From: JAKAVN01 sp963734845 | GTDB lineage: Bacteria; Desulfobacterota; Binatia; Binatales; Binataceae | Assembly: GCA_963734845.1 (NCBI GenBank) | Contig: CAVTIS010000003.1 | Coordinates: forward strand, 124,001-188,000 | Length of the DNA stretch: 64,000 nucleotides | Direction: 5' to 3' | Shown here: piece by piece, positions 42,869 through 50,902 of the stretch | Numbering within the stretch: the stretch's first letter is position 1 | Layout of the letters: each line of letters begins with the position of its first letter | The notes under the pieces: generated by a model | Told to the model about the DNA's origin: nothing | The model's database searches: none | What the model saw: only the letters and a program-made list of their open reading frames with translations | Position numbers and translations under genes: made by a program

Positions 42869-43356
42869 GATTTCGGCTTTTCACCGAAGAGGCCGCTGAA
42901 GTCAGGGCGCCAGATGCGCCGGGGCGCCCGCTTACGATCGACCGCGCGCAGCTCGCGGACCAGGCGGCGTTCGTAGTCGTTGGTGCTCAGATCCATCGCG
43001 CGCGTCAGCTCCTCTTCGGCCTGGGCAATCAGTCCGACACGCAGATGCAGCTCGGCCATCCGGAAGTGCGGATAGAAGGCCTCGGGCTCGAGCGCGATGG
43101 CATTTTCGAGCGCGGCCGTCGCCTCAGGAATGCGCAACAGGCGGCCGAGTGCGATACCCAACCCCAGCCATGCCATCGGCAATTGCGACTCCTGGCCGAC
43201 CGCCTGTTGCAGCAACCCGGCCGCCTCCTCGAAGCGGTCATGCTCGAGCGCATCGATCCCCCGCCGGAACAAATGATCGGCGTCGCGGATGATAGGGGTT
43301 GGTTTCTTGTCCGCCACCAAGCTTTCATCCTGTGATATTGCGCTCTGCATTACCAT
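42865..43356 (-). CDS. TPR-repeat protein in the ammonium operon
   Basis: The product is 163 residues. Residues about 25-130 form three tetratricopeptide repeats (DADHLFRRGIDALEHDRFEE, PMAWLGLGIALGRLLRIPEA, FYPHFRMAELHLRVGLIAQA), followed by a basic tail (LRAVDRKRAPRRIWRPDF). There is no signal peptide or helix, so it is probably a cytoplasmic adaptor. It is located between a 30-residue membrane peptide and the 52-residue membrane protein whose start it overlaps. A role in organising Amt, P-II or the small proteins is conjecture. Confidence 0.72.
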   Translation of the reverse strand: MVMQSAISQDESLVADKKPTPIIRDADHLFRRGIDALEHDRFEEAAGLLQQAVGQESQLPMAWLGLGIALGRLLRIPEATAALENAIALEPEAFYPHFRMAELHLRVGLIAQAEEELTRAMDLSTNDYERRLVRELRAVDRKRAPRRIWRPDFSGLFGEKPKS

Positions 43357-43377
43357 GGGCCTCTTTGCGACCGCAGC

Positions 43378-43470
43378 CTATTTGTCGAACACGCTCTTGC
43401 CGGGTTTGGCCATCTGCCACACCGCGAACACCACCAGCATTATCAAACCAAAGACGATTTGCCCTGTCAT
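43378..43470 (-). CDS. 30-residue single-helix membrane peptide
   Basis: ATG 43468-43470 is preceded by GGAGGT with a five-base spacer, a near-ideal ribosome-binding site. The product is one hydrophobic helix (IVFGLIMLVVFAVWQM) with a short basic tail (AKPGKSVFDK) and ends at TAG 43378. It lies 12 bp after the second amt stop and 21 bp before the TPR gene. Single-helix peptides of this size often regulate transporters, but I do not recognise a family. Confidence 0.62.
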   Translation of the reverse strand: MTGQIVFGLIMLVVFAVWQMAKPGKSVFDK

Positions 43471-43482
43471 TACGTACCTCCG

Positions 43483-45213
43483 TTAGTCCGCGACTTCCAC
43501 CGAGCGTCCGAGGCCCGAAGTCACCAGTTGAAATTCAGGATATCCGAGTGCGCCCATTTCAGGCAGGTCGAGACCTTCCAATTCGCTGGCGGCGCCGACG
43601 CGTTGCCCCACCAGTCCGTCGATCAGCCAATTTCCGAGATAGGAGATCGTGAACACGATTCCGACCAGCGTGGCGCATCCGATGATCTGCGCAACCAATT
43701 GGCCGGGGTCGCCATAGAACAGTCCGCGCACCGAACCGTCAACGCCGTTCCAGCTTCCGCCGTAGTTGCTCGTTCCGTCAGCGAACAGGCCGACCGATAG
43801 CACGCCCCACAATCCGCAGGTGCCATGGACCGAGATCGCTCCGACCGGATCATCAACCTTGAGCACGCGCTCGACGTACTCGACGCTCAGGCAGACCAGC
43901 ATCCCGGCCGCAAAGCCGATGATCACCGCGCCGACCGTATTGACGAAGCCGCTCGGCGCCGTGATGGCGACCAGACCGGCCAGCAAGCCGTTACCACCCA
44001 TCGAGGCGTCGGGCTTGCCGAAGCGGATCCACATGTAGAGCACCGAGGCGAAAGAGCCGGTGCATCCGGCGAGCATCGTGTTGACCGCAATCGAACCGAT
44101 CCTGAGATTGCCCGACCCCGAAGCTCCCAGCGTGCTGCCGGGGTTAAACCCGAACCAGCCGAAGGCCAGGATGAAGCATCCGATCAGCACCATCGTGATG
44201 TCGTGACCCGGCATCGGGTTGGGTTTGCCGTCGCGCCGATACTTGCCGATACGCGGTCCAATGATCATCGAGACCGCCAGCGCGCTCAACCCGCCGACCG
44301 CATGCACCACGCCCGAACCCGCGAAGTCGCAGTAGCCGTGGCCGATATGGTAGTTGGCGCCGAGCTGCGAGAGCCAGCCGCCGCCCCATGCCCAGTTGCC
44401 ATAGAGCGGATAAGTGATGGCGGCGAGGAACATGCTCGAGACCGCGAAGGCGGCAAATTTCCACCGCTCGGCCGCGGCGCCCGTGACGATGGTCGCCGCC
44501 GTATCCATGAAGACCATCTGGAACAGGAACATCACCATCACGCCGACGTCATAGGTCGCGCCGCTCAGGAAGAATCCTCGCTGTCCGAAAAGTCCCCAGG
44601 GCTTGCCGCCGATGAAGTTGACCGCGAACTCGGAGTTGAGCGGACTGAGCCCGCCCAGGTTGGTGTTCGGCGCGCAGCCTCCCTGCTGCAACGCGAAGCC
44701 CATCACCCAGTAGGCGAATAGCCCGAACCCATACACCATGAAGTTCATCATCATGGTGTGATTGGCATTCTTCGCCCGGCAGAGCCCGGTTTCGACCGCG
44801 GCAAAACCCGCCTGCATGAACATAACGAGGTAGCCGGTGATGAGCGTCCACACCAGGTTGATGGCGATACGGTTCTGGCCGACCATGTTGACCAGGTCCG
44901 CAAGCGTCAAGCCCTTTTTGGAGTCGCTCACGACGATGTCGTTCACGGTGCCGGTAAGCGTGCCGCCCGGGTCGCCCTTGGCCAAGTCGTCGGGCTTGGG
45001 ACCGGCGACCGCCTTCAGGTCGGCGTCAGTGATAGGCACCGGCGGCGGGGTTTTCGCGGCCGGTGCGGGCGCCGGCGCGGCAGCGGCTTGCGCCACCTGC
45101 ACGGGAGGCGGATCGGTTGCCCAAACGACTGCCGGCATCATGCCAGCGCACAACCACGCGGTCGCGAGCAGCAATGAAACAGTGCGCCTAAGCTTGTTGA
45201 ATCTAGCGATCAT
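43483..45213 (-). CDS. amt: Ammonium transporter (Amt/MEP family), copy 2, with N-terminal extension
   Basis: The product is 576 residues. A signal peptide (LLLATAWLCAGMMPAVVWAT) and an Ala/Pro-rich periplasmic linker of about 80 residues precede the 11-helix core. Pore histidines are in CDFAGSGVVHAVGG and DDPVGAISVHGTCGLWG. MQAGFAAVETGLCRAKNANH and LAFGWFGFNPGSTLG are canonical. The C-terminus has EGLDLPEMGALGYPEF, the P-II-interacting tail. It differs clearly from copy 1, so the two are paralogues that diverged long ago or were acquired separately. It is the central gene of the operon that also encodes P-II. Confidence 0.94.
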   Translation of the reverse strand: MIARFNKLRRTVSLLLATAWLCAGMMPAVVWATDPPPVQVAQAAAAPAPAPAAKTPPPVPITDADLKAVAGPKPDDLAKGDPGGTLTGTVNDIVVSDSKKGLTLADLVNMVGQNRIAINLVWTLITGYLVMFMQAGFAAVETGLCRAKNANHTMMMNFMVYGFGLFAYWVMGFALQQGGCAPNTNLGGLSPLNSEFAVNFIGGKPWGLFGQRGFFLSGATYDVGVMVMFLFQMVFMDTAATIVTGAAAERWKFAAFAVSSMFLAAITYPLYGNWAWGGGWLSQLGANYHIGHGYCDFAGSGVVHAVGGLSALAVSMIIGPRIGKYRRDGKPNPMPGHDITMVLIGCFILAFGWFGFNPGSTLGASGSGNLRIGSIAVNTMLAGCTGSFASVLYMWIRFGKPDASMGGNGLLAGLVAITAPSGFVNTVGAVIIGFAAGMLVCLSVEYVERVLKVDDPVGAISVHGTCGLWGVLSVGLFADGTSNYGGSWNGVDGSVRGLFYGDPGQLVAQIIGCATLVGIVFTISYLGNWLIDGLVGQRVGAASELEGLDLPEMGALGYPEFQLVTSGLGRSVEVAD

Positions 45214-45262
45214 TCAAGTATCTCCCCAATATCTTCGGTGAGGCGTGCACGGGAATCGCGAC

Positions 45263-45442
45263 CTAACTTTTCCATATCGCGTTTTTGAGATGGGCGCCGT
45301 TGAGAACCCCGAGCACTCCACCCAGCGCAACCAGCAGTCCAATCACTGCAACCAGGGCTTGAATCCCGACGCTCGACAACTCGACGCTGCTGACCGCGAT
45401 CAACCATCCGAGAACGGCTATTACCAGACCTAGAACTCTCAT
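45263..45442 (-). CDS. 59-residue two-helix membrane protein
   Basis: ATG 45440-45442 follows AGGGGAAAG at suitable spacing, and TAG lies at 45263. The product starts MRVLGLVIAVLGWLIAVSSV, followed by a second helix (IQALVAVIGLLVALGGVLGV) and ends LNGAHLKNAIWKS. Glycine-spaced helices suggest tight packing with another membrane protein. It is 49 bp upstream of the second amt and 30 bp downstream of another small two-helix protein. No known family recognised. Confidence 0.58.
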   Translation of the reverse strand: MRVLGLVIAVLGWLIAVSSVELSSVGIQALVAVIGLLVALGGVLGVLNGAHLKNAIWKS

Positions 45443-45472
45443 TGGCTTTCCCCTTGCTTTCGGAAAATCGAT

Positions 45473-45712
45473 TTAACGTGATCCGACGGCTCGGTCGGGT
45501 TTAGGCGAACTCCCGGGAGGCACCACTGAAAGCTCTGGGCCCGTCGCGTGCTCGAGCGGCTTGATGCGATAGAATCCGACTAGGGACCCAATCAAGCAGG
45601 CCAATCCGGCCAGAGTGAAGAGAGGCCCAAGATAGGCCAACCCGGCCGTCAAGAAAGTGAATCCCAGGATAAACAGGAACAAATACCAACCTTGTTTGCT
45701 GTTCGCCCCCAT
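45473..45712 (-). CDS. 79-residue two-helix membrane protein, first gene of the nitrogen operon
   Basis: The product is 79 residues from ATG 45712, which has GGAGG about ten bases upstream. An in-frame ATG at 45769 would add 19 residues. Two helices (YLFLFILGFTFLTAGLAYLG and LFTLAGLACLIGSLVGFYRI) are followed by a polar Pro/Ser-rich tail. It is the first gene after the sigma-54-type promoter at 45889-45905, so it should be induced with the second amt and P-II. Function unknown. Confidence 0.55.
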   Translation of the reverse strand: MGANSKQGWYLFLFILGFTFLTAGLAYLGPLFTLAGLACLIGSLVGFYRIKPLEHATGPELSVVPPGSSPKPDRAVGSR

Positions 45713-45837
45713 ATGGGTCAGGTCCTCCCGCTTCAGAGAGATTTCGATTCTTGGACGCCACTTGGGCATGCTCCCGCGAGGGTCGGTTGCATACTGCGGT
45801 GGCAGAACTGTGTTTCGACCGAGCTTGGTAAATCTGG

Positions 45838-45854
45838 CTGCGCACCGTGCGCAG
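45838..45854. promoter_or_regulatory. Inverted repeat in the leader of the nitrogen operon
   Basis: CTGCGCACCGTGCGCAG is two perfect 8-base arms around one central base. It lies about 25-40 bases downstream of the expected sigma-54 transcription start and 70-125 bases before the candidate start codons. It could be an operator or a leader hairpin. It does not match the NtrC box pattern. Confidence 0.4.
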
Positions 45855-45888
45855 TTACAGCCAAACTGATAAATTTCACGGGCACAAA

Positions 45889-45905
45889 AGCAACCGATAT
45901 GCCAC
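45889..45905 (-). promoter_or_regulatory. Sigma-54-type promoter of the nitrogen operon
   Basis: The minus strand reads TGGCATATCGGTTGCT, with GG and GC ten bases apart and one deviation from TGGCAC-N5-TTGCW. It is closely similar to the promoter at 41078-41093, including the ATCG(A/G)TTGCT half. A transcript would start near 45878. An inverted repeat AACGAT-N9-ATCGTT (45957-45977) lies about 80-100 bases upstream of that start, where enhancer sites for activators usually sit. Confidence 0.62.
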
Positions 45906-46038
45906 TGAAGGACGAGTATGCTGCCGGGCACTGCGCCATTCAGAGCTAAACTTATGAACGATAAAGCATCAATCGTTAGTTTGAGAGAGATGCGAGATCG
46001 GTATAACCGCAGGATCTTAAAGCTGGATCGAGCTGCTC

Positions 46039-46074
46039 AAAAAAACGCCTGATGCTCACCAGTCAAGCATCAGG
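46039..46074 (-). terminator. Intrinsic terminator of the first two-component operon
   Basis: On the minus strand CCTGATGCT and AGCATCAGG form a perfect 9-bp stem with a 9-base loop (46048-46074), followed after CG by seven T (46045-46039). It lies about 80 bases past the response-regulator stop at 46152 and upstream of the sigma-54 promoter, so it isolates the two operons. Confidence 0.85.
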
Positions 46075-46151
46075 TTAAAGGCGATCGCGGACACTCGTGA
46101 AGGAGGCGCCCTAGGCACTCAGAGGGCAGAACGAGCGCGGTCACGGCCGCC

Positions 46152-46802
46152 TTAGGGCGGGTCTGAATCGCCACTCGGATTTTGCCCCGCGACCAACCCA
46201 TGTCGCAGTGCATAGACTGCCAGCTCGACCCGATCGCGCAATGCCAGCTTGGAGAAAATATGATTGAGATGAGTCTTGACCGTGGTCTCAGTAATCGAAA
46301 GGCGCTCCGCTATCTCAGCATTACGAAGTCCGGTGGCGACCTGCCGGACGATCTCAGTTTCGCGGTTCGTCAACTGTTTTGCTCCTGAAACGCCCCACTG
46401 AGCCGCTATCTCCATCTGCAACGCCGGCGGCATCCAGACCAGTCCCTCGACGACCGCGTGGATCGCCTCGATCAGGGTGCGCACCGCGAAGCGCTTCTGT
46501 ACGACGGCGCGAGCCCCCAGACGCATCGCAGTGACCGCGTTTTCCACGCTCTCGCTCGCGGTTAACACGACCACCCGACTGAGAGGCGCGAGCGCCTTGA
46601 TGTCATCGAGCGCCCACCGCTCCATTTGCAGGTCCAGGAGGAGGACATCGCAGGCCGTGTGAGCCAGCGCTGGCGCCAGGGCCTGAGCGGTTTCGATCTC
46701 AGCGACGACCTGCATGTCGCGCTGGCGGCGAAGCAGCGATTTCAGACCGCTCCTGAAGATGGCATGATCGTCAGCGATTATGAGACGGATTAGTGTCTTC
46801 AT
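46152..46802 (-). CDS. NarL/LuxR-type response regulator, copy 1
   Basis: The product is 216 residues. The receiver domain has the acidic pair in IIADDHAIFRSGL, the phospho-acceptor Asp57 in VLLLDLQM, Thr in VVVLTASESVE and Lys in VVQKRFA. The C-terminal LuxR-type helix-turn-helix runs from about residue 140 (LTNRETEIVRQVATGLRNAE, ITETTVKTHLNHIFSKLAL). It starts 3 bp after the histidine kinase gene and is its partner. It is paralogous to the regulator at 48075. Position beside the ammonium operons makes nitrogen or redox control plausible but unproven. Confidence 0.92.
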   Translation of the reverse strand: MKTLIRLIIADDHAIFRSGLKSLLRRQRDMQVVAEIETAQALAPALAHTACDVLLLDLQMERWALDDIKALAPLSRVVVLTASESVENAVTAMRLGARAVVQKRFAVRTLIEAIHAVVEGLVWMPPALQMEIAAQWGVSGAKQLTNRETEIVRQVATGLRNAEIAERLSITETTVKTHLNHIFSKLALRDRVELAVYALRHGLVAGQNPSGDSDPP

Positions 46803-46805
46803 CGG

Positions 46806-47960
46806 CTATACAGACGGTATCGCTATTTCCAGGTGAGCCCCCGGCCCGGCGGTTCCGATCACCAATCGGCCGCCGGATTCAGCCACGCGCGAGGCGATCG
46901 TCCATGGCGGATTCATAGAGTCCGGGAACCCGACTCCATCGTCATCGATTGTTACACGGATCGCTTCTCCGACCTGCTGTACATTGATCGCAGCGACGTG
47001 GGCATGACTGTGCCGCTGCGTGTTTCTGACGCCTTCGAGCACGATCTGCATAATGTGTTCGGTCATCAGTCCAGTGCCCGCAAACAAGGCCTGAATGCGA
47101 AATTGAGTGTTGAAGTCCTCCAGCCGCGGGCTTCTCGGCCGCACGTCAGCATGAGCCAGGGACCGAACGTACTCCCGGACTTCATCGTATTGGCGGTCCA
47201 CCACGGTTTGAATTTCCTTGATCTCGGTCAGCGCTTCCGCAGGCTGATGGCTGGTCAGCATGTCGCGGCAGCTCTCCAGCCGCAGGCTGATACCGGCGAG
47301 TGCCTGGATGTAGCCGTCGTGAAGAGAGCGTGCGATTGCTTCCCGCTCAGCTCCCGCTTCGAGCGCGCGAAGGCGGGTTTCGAAGTTGGCGCGCTGTAGT
47401 CCAAAAAATCCGATGACAAATCCGGCCATTGCCAGATAAACCGCCCTCATCAGATAGTCGCTCGTCAGCCCATTCGAAAAAGCGATGACCAGGATATAGA
47501 GCAAGACGGAGCACGACGCCGTCAGTACAATATCGCGTAGACTGGCTCCAAGGCCGCCGGCCACGATTGCAAATACAAAGAGCACAAATGACGGGCTGGT
47601 GCGTCCCTCGGTGACGAAGGCAAGTGCAGTGGCAAAGAGCAAGTCGAGGGCAATCGAAAATTTGCGCACGGAATCGATGTGAACGCCACGGCGCAATACT
47701 AGGTACATTGAAGAGCTGTAAAAGAGGTGGCAGGCCAGAGTGATGAACTGCCACTTGGTGACGTCAAATAGCCCGCCGGTGCTGGGGTCCACGTACAAGG
47801 ACAGCAACAGGAGTAGCGACAGAACGACGCGCGCCTGCGCGACGATTCGATCGAGTTCGCTGAAGTCAGGGCTAATTTGTCGTGCCGGATGCTGCCTCGG
47901 ATTAAGGCATATGCACCCATCCGGAGCACCCGGAGTGCTATATGGGCGAGCTATAGTCAT
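46806..47960 (-). CDS. NarX-type membrane sensor histidine kinase, copy 1
   Basis: The product is 384 residues from ATG 47960. Six helices occupy residues about 35-190 with no sizeable periplasmic domain. The phosphorylation motif is SLHDGYIQALAG (His214), the HDxxxQ form of the HisKA_3 family. The ATPase domain has the N-box VLEGVRNTQRHSHA and the G1 box IDDDGVGFPD. Membrane-embedded or redox signals are the likely input. It is followed directly by its response regulator. It shares layout and sequence (LYVDP-TGGLF, YDEVREYVRSLA, PPWTIASRVAESGGRL) with the kinase at 48712. Confidence 0.9.
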   Translation of the reverse strand: MTIARPYSTPGAPDGCICLNPRQHPARQISPDFSELDRIVAQARVVLSLLLLLSLYVDPSTGGLFDVTKWQFITLACHLFYSSSMYLVLRRGVHIDSVRKFSIALDLLFATALAFVTEGRTSPSFVLFVFAIVAGGLGASLRDIVLTASCSVLLYILVIAFSNGLTSDYLMRAVYLAMAGFVIGFFGLQRANFETRLRALEAGAEREAIARSLHDGYIQALAGISLRLESCRDMLTSHQPAEALTEIKEIQTVVDRQYDEVREYVRSLAHADVRPRSPRLEDFNTQFRIQALFAGTGLMTEHIMQIVLEGVRNTQRHSHAHVAAINVQQVGEAIRVTIDDDGVGFPDSMNPPWTIASRVAESGGRLVIGTAGPGAHLEIAIPSV

Positions 47961-48074
47961 GATCAACGCCCGGGACAGACCCGCGTGCGAAAATCGAGCC
48001 AGCGCTTTCCGCCTTTCGTTTGATTCGCTTCGGTCGATGGTCCTACTCCTCGGCGCTGCTCGTTCCTGGAATCT

Positions 48075-48695
48075 TCAATGGTCGTGAACGGTCACCAGTC
48101 CGGTCTTGATCGCATAGCGGGTGAGTTCGATCCGATCGCGGATTCCGAGCTTCTGAAAGATGTTGGTCAGGTGAGTTTTGACCGTGCTCTCGCTGAGCGA
48201 AAGCCGCGCCGCCACTTCGGCGTTGCGCATCCCGACTGCGACGTAACGCACGATCTCCGATTCGCGCGGAGTCAGTTTCTTGGCCGCGGTGCCGTCCTGT
48301 CCGACCAATGCCGCCTGCATCGCGGGCGGCATCCAGACTAGGCCTTCGGTGACGGCCCGTATAGCCGTCATCAGCGACTCGATCGCGAAGCGTTTCTGCA
48401 CGATCGCGCGCGCTCCCAGGCGGAGCGCTGTCAGCCCGGTTTCGACGTTTTCATTCGCTGTCAGGACGACGACCACGGTTTTGCGCGCGAGCTCCGGGAT
48501 CTGGTCCATCGTCCACTGCTCCATCTGCAGATCGAGCAGCAGCACGTCGCATGGCGTGGCCGCGAGCGCGGCCTCAAGATCGCCGGCCTGTTCAATTTCG
48601 GCTACTACTTCGATGCCTTCGAGCGCCAGCAGCGAACGCAATCCCTGTCGGAAGAGCGCATGGTCATCGGCGATTATCAAACGCAGTGGCTTCAG
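48075..48695 (-). CDS. NarL/LuxR-type response regulator, copy 2, probable CUG start
   Basis: The product is 206 residues if CTG 48695 is the start. AAGGAG (48703-48708) lies seven bases before it, and the protein then begins with the usual KPLRLIIADDHALFRQG. The alternative TTG at 48680 is 22 bases from the ribosome-binding site and would cut into the first strand. Receiver residues are Asp10/Asp11, phospho-acceptor Asp55 in LLLDLQM, Thr in VVLTANE and Lys in VQKRFA. The LuxR helix-turn-helix follows (LTPRESEIVRYVAVGMRNAE, LSESTVKTHLTNIFQKLGI). It starts 16 bp after its kinase. Confidence 0.88.
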   Translation of the reverse strand: MKPLRLIIADDHALFRQGLRSLLALEGIEVVAEIEQAGDLEAALAATPCDVLLLDLQMEQWTMDQIPELARKTVVVVLTANENVETGLTALRLGARAIVQKRFAIESLMTAIRAVTEGLVWMPPAMQAALVGQDGTAAKKLTPRESEIVRYVAVGMRNAEVAARLSLSESTVKTHLTNIFQKLGIRDRIELTRYAIKTGLVTVHDH

Positions 48696-48711
48696 CGGGC
48701 AGCTCCTTCTT

Positions 48712-49788
48712 TCAAGCCTTGGGAATCTCGATTTGCAAACAGGCCGGCCCGCGCTCGCTGAAGCTCAGCCGTCCGCCGGTCTCCGCGACGTGGGAGGCGA
48801 TCGTCCATGGAGGATCGGCCGCGGGCGGGAAACCAACCCCATCGTCGGTGATTGTGATCAGCACCTGGCCCGCGCTTTCGGCCGCATCGATCCGGACCGA
48901 AGTCGCCCGCGCATGTTTGCGCGCGTTGCGGAGCCCCTCGAGCATTATCTGGAGTATCCGTTCGCCGAGCCGGCTGCTGCCGTTGAACACGCCGTTTATC
49001 TGGATCTTCGGATCGGCGGTGATATCCGCAACCTCGTGCGCCGAGTTGGAATCGACGCCGGCCAGCGAGCGCACGTACTCGCGCACCTCGTCATATTGGC
49101 GTTTTACGCCGAGTTGCAGTTCCTTAAGCTCGCGCGCGCCGTCTTCCGGGCGTCCGCGGCGCAACAACTCGCGGCAGGTTTCAAGCCGCAAGTTGACCCC
49201 GGCCAGCGATTGCACGTAGCTGTCGTGCAGCAGCCGCGCGATCGAGTGCCGCTCGGCCTGCGTCTCGAGTTCGCGCACGCGGTCTTCGTAGTTCGCTCGC
49301 TGTTGCGCAAAAAAACCGACCAGATAGCCCGCGATCGCCAGGTACACGGCGCGCATCACGTAGGCCCCGCTCAACGCGTTGTTGGCGGAAATCACCGCCA
49401 GGTAGGTTGCCACTCCCAGCAGCGTGACGTGGATGATCGCGCGCGGGGTGGCGCGAACCCCGACCGCAATGATCGCGAAGACGAAAAAAACATAGGAAGG
49501 ACCCGTCTGGCCTTCGGTCAGGTACGCGATTGCCATTGCGAAGAACAGGTCGAGCAGCGTCGTGGCGGTCGGCAGCCATCGCTTGGCGATCTCGGATTGA
49601 AGAAGAAAATAGGTCCCGACACTGTATGCCAGATGACAAAGCAGAGTCCCCAGCACGTACGGCGTCAGATGAAACAAGCCGCCGGCCGTGGTCGGATCGA
49701 CATAAAGCGAAACCATCGCCAGCAGTGACAGGACGATACGGGTGCGTGCGATGTCGAGGTCGAGATCGCTGAACGCGTGCACTTTCAT
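48712..49788 (-). CDS. NarX-type membrane sensor histidine kinase, copy 2
   Basis: The product is 358 residues from ATG 49788. An upstream extension would overlap the divergent pseudouridine synthase. Six helices span residues about 15-160. The phospho-acceptor is His188 in LLHDSYVQSLAG (HDxxxQ). The ATPase domain shows LEGLRNARKHARATSVRI and TDDGVGFPP. GPSYVFFVFAIIAVGVRATP and YVMRAVYLAIAGYLVGFF parallel copy 1. There is no PAS or HAMP domain. It is transcribed with the response regulator downstream. Confidence 0.9.
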   Translation of the reverse strand: MKVHAFSDLDLDIARTRIVLSLLAMVSLYVDPTTAGGLFHLTPYVLGTLLCHLAYSVGTYFLLQSEIAKRWLPTATTLLDLFFAMAIAYLTEGQTGPSYVFFVFAIIAVGVRATPRAIIHVTLLGVATYLAVISANNALSGAYVMRAVYLAIAGYLVGFFAQQRANYEDRVRELETQAERHSIARLLHDSYVQSLAGVNLRLETCRELLRRGRPEDGARELKELQLGVKRQYDEVREYVRSLAGVDSNSAHEVADITADPKIQINGVFNGSSRLGERILQIMLEGLRNARKHARATSVRIDAAESAGQVLITITDDGVGFPPAADPPWTIASHVAETGGRLSFSERGPACLQIEIPKA

Positions 49789-49877
49789 AAGGGGTCGATC
49801 CTGACACGAATCTAGCAAATTCCAAGCCATCGCCCGCGTTCCCCATCCGCCCAGCCTGCGGATAAAATCCACAGCCG

Positions 49878-50771
49878 ATGGACCGCCAGTTCCGTGTCGC
49901 ATCCAGATGCGAGCTGCTGCCGTATCTCATCGGATTACCGCTGGGATTGTCGCGCAAGGAGGTGAAGGACCTGCTGCGGTTCCGTGCGGTTACGGTGAAA
50001 GGCAAGCCGGCGCTCCGTCACGATACCGGATTGATGCCCGGCGACGTCGTGACTATAGCGGCCACGCGCAAACCCGCGCGCGCCGCGGCGCTCGAGCGCC
50101 ACGGACTCGCAATCGTGCATCTGGATGACGCCGTAGCCGTGGTCGAGAAACCCGCGGGACTGCTTTCGATGGGCTCGGAGCGCGAAAAAGAAAAGACCGC
50201 GTATCGAATCCTCAACACCCATCTAAAGGAGGTCATGAAAACGCGGGCGCAGCAGATCTTTATCGTCCATCGGCTCGATCGCGAGACCTCCGGTCTGATG
50301 CTCTTCGCAAGGACCGAGTCGGCACAGGCCGCGCTGCAGCGGAGCTGGAAGGGCGTCACCAAAAGATACCTGGCGGTCGTCGAAGGCGTCCCCGCGGATG
50401 CGCAGGGAACCCTCACGGATAGGCTTAGCGAAACCAGGTCACTGATGGTCCGGCGCGTCGAAGAGGGCGGCGACCTGGCGATCACGCACTACCGCCTGTT
50501 GCGCACGAAAGGGGACAGATCGCTGCTCGAGTGTACGCTCGAGACCGGACGCCGCAACCAGATCCGCGTGCAACTGGCCGCGCTTGGCCATCCGGTCGTC
50601 GGCGATCGCAAATACGGCGCGAAGAGCGATCCCGCTCGGCGGCTCGCACTGCACGCGTGCGAGCTTAATTTTCGCCATCCGGTTTCCGGCGCGCCTATGG
50701 AGTTTCACAGTTCCCTGCCGCCGCGGCTCAACGCGCTGGTCGAAGGCTCGGCCCGCGCCAGCGGGACTTGA
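49878..50771 (+). CDS. RluA-family pseudouridine synthase
   Basis: The product is 297 residues. An S4-like RNA-binding segment (about 14-60: YLIGLPLGLSRKEVKDLLRF) precedes the catalytic domain with the RluA signature HRLDRETSGLMLFA (catalytic Asp134). LETGRRNQIRVQLAALGHPV and HACELNFRHPVSGAPMEF complete the family pattern. It modifies uridines in rRNA or tRNA; the target cannot be told from sequence. It is divergent from the second histidine kinase with an 89-bp gap. Confidence 0.9.
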   Translation: MDRQFRVASRCELLPYLIGLPLGLSRKEVKDLLRFRAVTVKGKPALRHDTGLMPGDVVTIAATRKPARAAALERHGLAIVHLDDAVAVVEKPAGLLSMGSEREKEKTAYRILNTHLKEVMKTRAQQIFIVHRLDRETSGLMLFARTESAQAALQRSWKGVTKRYLAVVEGVPADAQGTLTDRLSETRSLMVRRVEEGGDLAITHYRLLRTKGDRSLLECTLETGRRNQIRVQLAALGHPVVGDRKYGAKSDPARRLALHACELNFRHPVSGAPMEFHSSLPPRLNALVEGSARASGT

Positions 50772-50902
50772 CGCTCAAGTTGCACGGGTGGTAAAAAGCG
50801 AATTACTTAGATTGCTAAGTGTTTTTCGAAATGCTTCATTGCATCGCGAACTCCAGGTGTAATGCGGGCGAACCAACTCTTCGCTCAAAGGAAGTGTGAC
50901 CC

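Noticed and set aside
48280..49728. 482-codon plus-strand open frame across the two-component genes
   Set aside because: It spans two genes in antisense and encodes low-complexity basic sequence.
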